Source: an uncultured Candidatus Hydrogenedens sp. (lineage in GTDB: Bacteria; Myxococcota; UBA4151). Taken from it: a stretch of 44,459 nt of DNA. Within the stretch, counting starts at the first letter, position 1. Each line of letters opens with the position of its first letter. Positions 18,513 to 25,577 of the stretch are shown here, piece after piece. Made by a program: the position numbers and the translations under genes. The stretch is from positions 1-44,459 of the forward strand of contig CACGMS010000009.1 in the NCBI GenBank assembly GCA_902574205.1, in the 5' to 3' direction. The notes under the pieces were generated by a model. It saw only the letters and a list, made by a program, of their open reading frames with translations. It was not told the origin of the DNA and searched no databases.

Positions 18513-19343
18513 ATGTCTTTAGTCGTCCACCATAATGTGGCGGCGCGCTTTGCCCGTTTGCACCTGGATAGAGCCCAGGAAGCGATTCAAAGCAGCACCG
18601 ATCGAATGAGCTCGGGATACCGGCTCAATCGAGCAGCAGACGACACCACTGCCTTTGCTATGTCCATGCGCTTTGGTTCCGATTTGGTCGGGCTTGAAAC
18701 CGTCAATCGCAACGCTCGAAATGGGATGAACTTGATTGGTGCTATGGAAAGCACCAGCGGCGAGATCCTTCGTGTACTCAATCGGATGCGAGAGCTTGCG
18801 ACCAAGAATGCGACGGAGACCATGACGCCTACGGATCGCACTGAGGCGCAGATTGAATTTGTGGCGTTGCAGGATGAAATTCAGCGTTTAGCTCAAACAA
18901 CGCACATGAACCGAGTACAGGGGCTGGCAGTCTCCGACACGATGACCTTCCAGGTTGGTGCGGGCGGCGGCGCCGCTAACCAAGTGGTCTTGTCGTTGCG
19001 CTCGATGACGTTAAACGCTCTTTCTATTGGACCGGGTAACGCAGACATCAATCTCATGAGTCACGCTCAAGACGCCTTGAACAAGATTGACACGGCGTTG
19101 TCTCGTTTGAATACTCGTCGTTCGCAGATGGCCGCAACGTTTACACAACTCAATGCCGCATTTGAAGTGACTGCTGGTGATCGCGAGGCATTGCTCAATA
19201 CATTAAACGTGATTCGTGATACGGATTATGCGGTGGAGTCGACCAACTTGGCGCAAAATCAAATCCGATCTCAGGCTGCCGTGAGCATTTTGAGTCAAGC
19301 CAACACGATTCCGCAGCTCGCGCTGCAGTTGTTGCAGGCATAG
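18513..19343 (+). CDS. Divergent flagellin (flagellin 1)
   Basis: MSLVVHHNVAARFARLHLDRAQEAIQSSTDRMSSGYRLNRAADDTTAFAMSM; C-terminal SQAAVSILSQANTIPQLALQLLQA; SD GGAG at 18501-18504 supports ATG 18513 over the track's TTG at 18450. Confidence 0.92.
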   Translation: MSLVVHHNVAARFARLHLDRAQEAIQSSTDRMSSGYRLNRAADDTTAFAMSMRFGSDLVGLETVNRNARNGMNLIGAMESTSGEILRVLNRMRELATKNATETMTPTDRTEAQIEFVALQDEIQRLAQTTHMNRVQGLAVSDTMTFQVGAGGGAANQVVLSLRSMTLNALSIGPGNADINLMSHAQDALNKIDTALSRLNTRRSQMAATFTQLNAAFEVTAGDREALLNTLNVIRDTDYAVESTNLAQNQIRSQAAVSILSQANTIPQLALQLLQA

Positions 19344-19353
19344 GGAGGCGATC

Positions 19354-20694
19354 ATGGCAGGCTTTAGCGTAGGTGGATTGGCAACGGGTCTTGATACCAA
19401 GACGATGATTGCTCAGTTGCTTCAAGTCGAGCGATCAGCGCAGATTGGCCCAAAGCGGCGTAAAGCTGAGGCGGATCGGCGCGGGGCGGCTATGAATGAT
19501 CTGATCAATCTGATGAAGGAAGTCCGTACCGCAGCTGAAGGAGTGGACACGGATACGGAAGCAGCAGCCGTAACAGCGACCAGTTCTGACACTGAAAAGT
19601 TCACGGTAAGCGGTGACGGCAACGCGTTGCCCGGAAATTACCAGTTAGCCATCGGCAGCCTAGCAAAGTCTCAAAAAGATATGGGCACGCTCGGTACGAG
19701 TCTTACCGATTCGGTGCAGGAAGGAACCTACTCCATACAAGTAGAGGGTGAGGATGCGGTCGATTTTGTGGTGGATGGAAACAACAACACGATTTCGGGT
19801 TTGATTACTGCTATTAACTCGTCCGACGCTAAGGTGACCGCCTCGACAATTTTCAATGGGACGAACTATACCCTCGTGCTTACGGCTGAAGAAAGCGGCA
19901 AGAATGTTGTCTACAGCGCTCGAGACGGAGCAGACTGGACTGATCTCGACGGTAATAAAAACGGCATTAGCACTTATCAACTAGCTGAAGATGCAAGTTT
20001 TATGATCGATGGGATCGCAATTACCAGCGATTCGAATGAGATCACTGATGCGGTGACTGGACTGACGATCAATCTGCTTGAAACTACGGAGTTTGATAAA
20101 GACGGGCCCACTGAATTCATAAACCTGGATGTTGCAGCTGACAGTACCAAGACGACAGATAACGTGGAGGCTCTCACTTCAGCAATTGGTAAAGTACTCT
20201 CAAATCTTAAAGATACGATGTCATCCAGTGAAGACAGCGCGGGCGTTCTTGCCTTTGATTCAACGGCGAGAATGCTGCGCGGATCAATTTCGGATGCTTT
20301 GATCAATCGCCAAACAGGCAACGACGGAACCTACAATTCGTTGACCATGATCGGAATCGGTCAGGATCGTTATGGGAACATATCCTTTGATAAGGATGAG
20401 TTTGCTGAAGCGCTTGCTAAAGACAAAGATGGCGTGATGAAGCTCATCACGGGTGAAGATGGGTTAGCCGATCGATTCAAAGATATGGCCGATGATTATA
20501 CCTTTTCGGAAGGTTTCCTCACGATTCGAAAGACGATGTACACCGATCGCTCAAGCGATATTTCAAAGGCGATTGATCGCATGGAGGAGCGTGTTCAAGC
20601 TTATGGCGACCGCCTCAAGCGTCAATTCGCTAAACTTGAGCAGATGGTGTCAGGTCTCAATCAACAAAGCTCTGCTTTGAGTAATCTTCGCTAG
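19354..20694 (+). CDS. fliD: Flagellar filament cap protein FliD
   Basis: SVGGLATGLDTKTMIAQLLQVERSAQIGPKRRKAE; C-terminal RLKRQFAKLEQMVSGLNQQSSALSNL. Confidence 0.95.
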   Translation: MAGFSVGGLATGLDTKTMIAQLLQVERSAQIGPKRRKAEADRRGAAMNDLINLMKEVRTAAEGVDTDTEAAAVTATSSDTEKFTVSGDGNALPGNYQLAIGSLAKSQKDMGTLGTSLTDSVQEGTYSIQVEGEDAVDFVVDGNNNTISGLITAINSSDAKVTASTIFNGTNYTLVLTAEESGKNVVYSARDGADWTDLDGNKNGISTYQLAEDASFMIDGIAITSDSNEITDAVTGLTINLLETTEFDKDGPTEFINLDVAADSTKTTDNVEALTSAIGKVLSNLKDTMSSSEDSAGVLAFDSTARMLRGSISDALINRQTGNDGTYNSLTMIGIGQDRYGNISFDKDEFAEALAKDKDGVMKLITGEDGLADRFKDMADDYTFSEGFLTIRKTMYTDRSSDISKAIDRMEERVQAYGDRLKRQFAKLEQMVSGLNQQSSALSNLR

Positions 20695-20705
20695 GAGAGC
20701 ATTCG

Positions 20706-21110
20706 ATGATCCCTGCTAAACGAAATCCATATGCGAGCGCTCAGGTCAACTCGGCAAGTCCAGAACAAATTTTGGTCTTACTTTATGATGCTGCGCTACG
20801 GGACATCAAAGAGGCGATAGCAGCAATCAATGCTGGAGATCGCTCGCGCAAAGCCAAGGCGCTGGACCACGCGGTGAAGGTAGTCACTGAGTTGGCAAAC
20901 AGTCTGCGCCCAGAGAAAGCGCCTGAAATTGCTGAGAACCTATCGAATTTATATGACTTTATGATCGATCGGATGATTCGATCGAATGCACAGAATGAAG
21001 ATTTGGATTTGCAGGTGGTTTACAACCTTTTAGGCGAGCTTCGTGCTGCCTGGGTCGAAGCCATTCGCATTAATAGGACACAACGTAACCACGGGGCAGC
21101 AGGAGCTTAG
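20706..21110 (+). CDS. fliS: Flagellin export chaperone FliS
   Basis: NPYASAQVNSASPEQILVLLYDAALRDIKEAI. Confidence 0.95.
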   Translation: MIPAKRNPYASAQVNSASPEQILVLLYDAALRDIKEAIAAINAGDRSRKAKALDHAVKVVTELANSLRPEKAPEIAENLSNLYDFMIDRMIRSNAQNEDLDLQVVYNLLGELRAAWVEAIRINRTQRNHGAAGA

Positions 21111-21150
21111 CCCGCCCAGAAAACGCCGAGCAAGGATGCGACGCGTAGAC

Positions 21151-21189
21151 CCATCAAGGAGGATAATGGTCATGCACAACAGCACATAG
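21151..21189 (+). promoter_or_regulatory. Orphan flagellin-type SD/start followed by 7-codon ORF (MVMHNST*)
   Basis: CCATCAAGGAGGATA (21151-21165) is identical to the flagellin-3 SD block at 22666-22680; ATG at 21166, stop TAG 21187-21189. Confidence 0.55.
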
Positions 21190-21306
21190 GGACTTACTCA
21201 TCCCAAGCCCAACCCAGGTAGAGGGCTTCTAAACACCGCCTGGACAACCTTTGTTTCGTAATGCCTCAGTGGACCAATCTTGGACCGAACAGGCAGAATT
21301 TACTCT

Positions 21307-21324
21307 GAGCTCAGGGACGAGCTC
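21307..21324 (+). promoter_or_regulatory. Candidate CsrA-binding hairpin in flagellin-2 leader
   Basis: GAGCTC-AGGGAC-GAGCTC, 6-bp stem, hexaloop with GGA. Confidence 0.5.
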
Positions 21325-21332
21325 TTTCAACT

Positions 21333-21358
21333 CGGCGGTCTTTGGAAAGAGTCCGCCG
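21333..21358 (+). promoter_or_regulatory. Second hairpin in flagellin-2 leader with GGA near the apex
   Basis: CGGCGG / CCGCCG outer stem; inner TCTT / AAGA with apical TGGA. Confidence 0.5.
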
Positions 21359-21382
21359 GCCATGTCAATCAAGGAGGATACC

Positions 21383-22210
21383 ATGGCCATCACTGTACGC
21401 AGTAACCCGCAATCGATTTTCTCTCAAACCCGACTGACGCGCACCAGCCGCGCTTTGGAAAAGACGTTCAATCGCCTCTCTAGTGGCAGTCGAATCAACA
21501 CCGCAGCCGATGATGCTGCAGGGTTGGCTATTTCGACCCGCCTTGAGCACCGCATTAAAGGTCAAGGCGCAGCCAAGCAAAATGCTCAAGAGGGTATTAG
21601 TTTCATTCAAACCCTTGAGGGCGGTGTCGAGCAGATTCTCGATATGTTGCACCGTCTACGCGAACTCGGTGTTCGTGCAGCTAATGAAACCTTAACGAAT
21701 ACGGATCGAGATGCTTTGGATCTCGAATTCCAGCAGTTGTTGACCGAGGTCGACCGTGTCGGTTTGGCAACGACTTTCAACGGTGGTCCCGATTTGCAGG
21801 GTTCACTGACCATGACCTTCCAGGTTGGTTTTTCCAATACCACCAATGATCGTGTGTCGTTGACTCAAACTTCGGGTCTTTCGCTAGACGCGTTGAACAT
21901 TATTGGTGCGGATGTCCAATCGATTGGTAACGCAGCAAACGCTTTAGGTAACATTAGTTTGGCGCTGAGCCACTTGAATGCCTACCGCTCCCGACTCGGC
22001 GCAACTCAGAACCGGCTCGAGCGAGCCATTTCAAACCTTGAAGCTGATATCGAAAACGCAACGGCGGCAAACAGTCGAATTCGCGATGTCGACTTTGCCG
22101 AAGAGACCAGTAAGCTGACGAGACTTCAAATTCTAAGTCAAAGCGGAACAGCTGTACTGACACAAGCCAACGCCATGCCGCAGGCAGCGCTCGCCTTACT
22201 GGGCGGATGA
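21383..22210 (+). CDS. fliC: Flagellin 2 (short, D0/D1 only)
   Basis: MAITVRSNPQSIFSQTRLTRTSRALEKTFNRLSSGSRINTAADDAAGLAISTRLEHRIKG; ATG 21383 has SD AAGGAGG; track start 21251 is upstream. Confidence 0.96.
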   Translation: MAITVRSNPQSIFSQTRLTRTSRALEKTFNRLSSGSRINTAADDAAGLAISTRLEHRIKGQGAAKQNAQEGISFIQTLEGGVEQILDMLHRLRELGVRAANETLTNTDRDALDLEFQQLLTEVDRVGLATTFNGGPDLQGSLTMTFQVGFSNTTNDRVSLTQTSGLSLDALNIIGADVQSIGNAANALGNISLALSHLNAYRSRLGATQNRLERAISNLEADIENATAANSRIRDVDFAEETSKLTRLQILSQSGTAVLTQANAMPQAALALLGG

Positions 22211-22566
22211 TCGGTGGGCTTATTATGAACAAAATAACGATCGCAAATAATCGAGGATCACCTGGGCGTGCACCACCTGCACGTAGCCGAGGACCAACCA
22301 ACTACACTGAGTTTGTACGCCATTGGTTCTGGCATCTAGGTCGACGAAGCAAACGAACTTGGGGACGCCATCCATCGCGGGCCGGTCCCGTAAGCACCCG
22401 AGTGAGAACGCAACGTCAAAAAGCTCACTACTGGATTCCCCCGGAGCTTGCCGAAGCGGTGAATGCTCCGACCATCAGGAACCGTCATGGGCCGAACGCA
22501 ACCAGGGATGGGCCGACTTCAGGTCGAGCCCCACCCCGATCAACGGGCCCTCCTTAGCTGGAGGGA

Positions 22567-22581
22567 TTCCCTTGGAGGGAA
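22567..22581 (+). promoter_or_regulatory. GGA-loop hairpin in flagellin-3 leader
   Basis: TTCCC-TTGGA-GGGAA. Confidence 0.4.
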
Positions 22582-22614
22582 ACGGAAGGAAGAAGAGTTA
22601 ATCGCTAAATTTTG

Positions 22615-22630
22615 GGGACAAGGAAGTCCC
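22615..22630 (+). promoter_or_regulatory. Candidate CsrA-binding hairpin in flagellin-3 leader
   Basis: GGGAC-AAGGAA-GTCCC; contains ACAAGGAAGT, which fits ACANGGANGU. Confidence 0.65.
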
Positions 22631-22637
22631 TATCGCC

Positions 22638-22660
22638 GGCTGATGAACCATTCATCAGCC
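22638..22660 (+). promoter_or_regulatory. Perfect 10-bp hairpin just upstream of flagellin-3 SD
   Basis: GGCTGATGAA-CCA-TTCATCAGCC. Confidence 0.65.
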
Positions 22661-22682
22661 ACTAGCCATCAAGGAGGATATT

Positions 22683-23519
22683 ATGGCTATTGTAGTTAGA
22701 AGTAATCCGCAGTCGGTCTTTGCTCAAGTTCGATTGAATCGTAACTCAAACGCATTGCAAGATACGTTTCAAAAGCTCTCGACGGGCTCGCGTATCAACA
22801 ACGCAGGCGATGATGCCGCTGGGCTCGCAGTCTCGACACAGCTCGAGCACCGAATCCGTGGCCAGTCTGCTGCGAAGCAAAATGCGCTCGAAGGCATCAG
22901 CATGATCCAAACTGCTGAAGGCGGCGTCGAGCAGGTTCGGTCTATGCTCGATCGAATGCGTGAACTCGCTGTCCGATCCAGTAACGAAACTCTGAGTGCG
23001 TCGGATCGCTCGAATGCTCATCTCGAGTTTGTACAACTCAAGAATGAGATCACTCGAATCGGAAGTACCACATCGTACAACGGAAACAGCTTGTTGAGCA
23101 TCACGTCAGTTTTGACCTTTCAGGTCGGATTTAACGATAATGCCAATGATCGTATCACTGCGACCCTCACGGGTAACTTCAGGGTCAGTGCAGCGAATAG
23201 TATCATCGCTTTGACCAATGCTGAGATTGATACGGCTGCTTCAGCTCAAGGTGCGCTCGATCTGATCGATAATGCCCTGAGTCGGTTGAATGCCTACCGA
23301 TCAAAACTCGGGTCGGTACAGAATCGATTGGAGCGTGCGATCTCGAATCTTGAAGCAGATATTGAGAACGCTACGGCTTCGAATAGTCGAATTCGAGATG
23401 TGGATTTTGCGGAGGAGACATCCAAGATGACTCGTTTGCAGATCCTCATGCAAAGCGGCACGGCTGTGCTCACGCAAGCCAATGCCAGCCCTCAAGCCGC
23501 GTTGTCCCTTCTCGGGTAA
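22683..23519 (+). CDS. fliC: Flagellin 3 (short, D0/D1 only)
   Basis: MAIVVRSNPQSVFAQVRLNRNSNALQDTFQKLSTGSRINNAGDDAAGLAVSTQLEHRI; SD AAGGAGG. Confidence 0.96.
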   Translation: MAIVVRSNPQSVFAQVRLNRNSNALQDTFQKLSTGSRINNAGDDAAGLAVSTQLEHRIRGQSAAKQNALEGISMIQTAEGGVEQVRSMLDRMRELAVRSSNETLSASDRSNAHLEFVQLKNEITRIGSTTSYNGNSLLSITSVLTFQVGFNDNANDRITATLTGNFRVSAANSIIALTNAEIDTAASAQGALDLIDNALSRLNAYRSKLGSVQNRLERAISNLEADIENATASNSRIRDVDFAEETSKMTRLQILMQSGTAVLTQANASPQAALSLLG

Positions 23520-23541
23520 CGCAGCAAGCGGGATCAGCCAT

Positions 23542-23587
23542 GAGGGTGCCTAGGGCTTCGGCCCTGGGCGCTCTCTTGGTTTTTTAA
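23542..23587 (+). terminator. Rho-independent terminator after flagellin 3
   Basis: GAGGGTGCCTAGGGC-TTCG-GCCCTGGGCGCTCTC (15-bp stem with G.U pairs, UUCG loop) then TTGGTTTTTT. Confidence 0.9.
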
Positions 23588-23830
23588 TGTGATGGAATTT
23601 GAATAGGTTCAATGTGTATCGGAGCAATTCGGCCGTCTTTTTAGGACGTTGTCTTGACTTTGCTTGTGATGCCCCTCACACTCTTCCTGAAGATCCAACT
23701 GTCCCCAGGCGACTTAGGAGGTATTTTTCGATCACGATTTAGCGCTGGCGAGCGCTCTTTCAAGCCGGGCATACGCATCTGTTGAGCTTCAGCCCTATGG
23801 ATCCTTGAAGACAACGAAACCATACAGAAC

Positions 23831-23851
23831 GCTCTCAAAGGATATGAGAGC
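23831..23851 (+). promoter_or_regulatory. Candidate CsrA-binding hairpin in flagellin-4 leader
   Basis: GCTCTCA-AAGGATA-TGAGAGC, 7-bp perfect stem, GGA in heptaloop. Confidence 0.65.
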
Positions 23852-23871
23852 AAGCCATCCAAGGAGGAATC

Positions 23872-24708
23872 ATGGCACTTGTAGTACGTAGTAACGTTCA
23901 GTCTGTTTTCGCTCAGAATCGCTTGAACGCAAGCCAGTCTCAGTTTGAAAACTCCCTCGCAAAGTTAGCTTCTGGTAGCCGCATCAATAAGGCTGCGGAT
24001 GACGCTGCTGGTCTAGCCGTTTCGACTACGCTCGAACACCGCATTAAGGCTCAGTCGGCTGCACGCCAGAACGCCCAAGAAGGCATCAGCCTCATCCAAA
24101 CCGCTGAAGGTGGCGTGGAGCAGGTTCGTTCGATGCTCGATCGTATGCGTGAACTCGCCGTTCGCTCGAGTAACGAAACGCTCAGCGCTTCAGATCGCTC
24201 CAACGCACACTTGGAATTTGATCAACTCAAAGATGAGATTGTTCGAATTTCAACGTCGACTTCCTACAACGGAAAGACGTTGTTGAATGCAAGTCTCATT
24301 GCCACATTCCAAGTGGGTCAGGATGATCAAGCGTCTAATCGTATTGAAGTGACGGTAACCGGTGACTTTTCGGTTAGTGGCGCGAACAGCATTATCAAGT
24401 TGACCAAAGCTGAAGTTGATACTGCCGCGTCGGCGCAGGCCGCACTTGATCTGATTGATAACGCGTTGAGTCGAGTCAACACGTATCGCTCGAAGCTGGG
24501 TTCGACTCAGAATCGACTTGAGCGTGCGATCTCGAACCTTGACGCTGATATCGAAAACGCAACCGCTGCAAACAGCCGCATCCGAGACGTCGATTTCGCG
24601 TCCGAAACGGCAGCGTTCACTCGGTCGCAGATCCTTATCCAGTCGGGTACAGCGATTTTGGCTCAGGCGAACAGTTCGCCGCAGGCTGCGCTGTCCTTGC
24701 TCGGTTAA
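23872..24708 (+). CDS. fliC: Flagellin 4 (short, D0/D1 only)
   Basis: MALVVRSNVQSVFAQNRLNASQSQFENSLAKLASGSRINKAADDAAGLAVSTTLEHRI; SD AAGGAGG. Confidence 0.96.
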   Translation: MALVVRSNVQSVFAQNRLNASQSQFENSLAKLASGSRINKAADDAAGLAVSTTLEHRIKAQSAARQNAQEGISLIQTAEGGVEQVRSMLDRMRELAVRSSNETLSASDRSNAHLEFDQLKDEIVRISTSTSYNGKTLLNASLIATFQVGQDDQASNRIEVTVTGDFSVSGANSIIKLTKAEVDTAASAQAALDLIDNALSRVNTYRSKLGSTQNRLERAISNLDADIENATAANSRIRDVDFASETAAFTRSQILIQSGTAILAQANSSPQAALSLLG

Positions 24709-24743
24709 TTTGGTTGATGCGTAGCATTAGATGGAGGTGAATC

Positions 24744-25121
24744 ATGGCTGATCCCGCAAGCCTCCAAGCTACACTGATGCCAAACCGTACTCCGCGCTTA
24801 GGACAGCCTGGTGCTGCTGAGTCAAAGAGTTCACGGGTAGCGTCACCACAACCCGTCGCATTGGATGCGTCGAGTAGTGGGGCTCTAGGGCCGGTGCAGT
24901 TGGAGCGCCTAAAGGTCGAAGTGGCTGAGGTTCGTGCCCAACTAGATCGTCATGGGGTAGATATCCATATGGAACCTCAAGACGGTTTAGATCCTGCGAT
25001 CATCCGTTTGGTTGATCGCGAGACGGGTGAGACTGTCCGTCAAATCCCTCCCAAGGAGTGGCTCGAAATGAGACGCAACTTGATGGAAGGAAAAGGATTG
25101 GTTGTCTCGACCATAGCCTAA
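24744..25121 (+). CDS. flaG: FlaG-family protein
   Basis: C-terminal HMEPQDGLDPAIIRLVDRETGETVRQIPPKEWLEMRRNL is FlaG-type. Confidence 0.85.
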   Translation: MADPASLQATLMPNRTPRLGQPGAAESKSSRVASPQPVALDASSSGALGPVQLERLKVEVAEVRAQLDRHGVDIHMEPQDGLDPAIIRLVDRETGETVRQIPPKEWLEMRRNLMEGKGLVVSTIA

Positions 25122-25142
25122 GGCTAAATATGGCGAATGAGG

Positions 25143-25179
25143 GCTCAGGGGCACGGTTCGTGCCCCTGGGTCTTTTTTT
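25143..25179 (+). terminator. Rho-independent terminator after flaG
   Basis: CAGGGGCACG-GTT-CGTGCCCCTG followed by GGTCTTTTTTT. Confidence 0.92.
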
Positions 25180-25201
25180 GTTCCTATGTCAAAGAGGTAA
25201 C

Positions 25202-25531
25202 ATGACACAGATAATGCCGAAAAATGACTATTTGTGCCGATTGCTGGAACTTAGTGATGCCATGCTAGCTGCCTTTAAGTCTGATGATGTCGATATGGCG
25301 AGCGCTCTTTATGAGGAGCGCGAACGATTCATGAACTCGGTGACTCCAAGTGACGAGCCAGCCCGTGACGGGTTGCTTGATCGGGTATTAGAACGCGATC
25401 AAGACGTCATAACCGCTGCCAACGTTCATCGCCAAAAGATGCTCGGTTCGGCCTCTCGTTTGAATGCGGTGCGAGGGTATTCGAGTGGTCTGCCGAGAAA
25501 ACTTGATGGTGGCGATTGGGGAAGCGGCTAA
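25202..25531 (+). CDS. Small helical protein, FliT-like chaperone candidate
   Basis: MTQIMPKNDYLCRLLELSDAMLAAFKSDDVDMASALYEERERFMN; size, helicity and position resemble FliT, weak sequence support. Confidence 0.5.
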   Translation: MTQIMPKNDYLCRLLELSDAMLAAFKSDDVDMASALYEERERFMNSVTPSDEPARDGLLDRVLERDQDVITAANVHRQKMLGSASRLNAVRGYSSGLPRKLDGGDWGSG

Positions 25532-25556
25532 AGGACGCCCTACGGGCGTGTCGATG

Positions 25557-25577
25557 CATGGGGTGGAGGTCCCCATG
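25557..25577 (+). promoter_or_regulatory. Hairpin with SD in loop and start codon in stem of maf gene
   Basis: CATGGGG-TGGAGGT-CCCCATG, perfect 7-bp stem; GGAGG in loop, ATG 25575-25577 in 3' arm. Confidence 0.65.

Noticed and set aside
21284-21300. TTGGACCGAACAGGCAG upstream of flagellin 2 as a sigma-54 site
   Set aside because: GG-to-GC spacing is 9 nt; also no convincing sigma-28 TAAA-N15-GCCGATAA was found in any flagellin leader, so flagellin promoters remain unassigned.
22207-22699. Overlapping plus-strand ORFs of 78-116 aa in the flagellin 2-3 spacer
   Set aside because: Pro/Arg/Ser-rich, in three frames, no SD or recognisable family; better explained as non-coding leader.
25464-25574. 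Upstream-extended start of the maf ORF given in the track
   Set aside because: Overlaps the preceding 25202-25531 gene out of frame; the ATG at 25575 with SD GGAGG is a better start.
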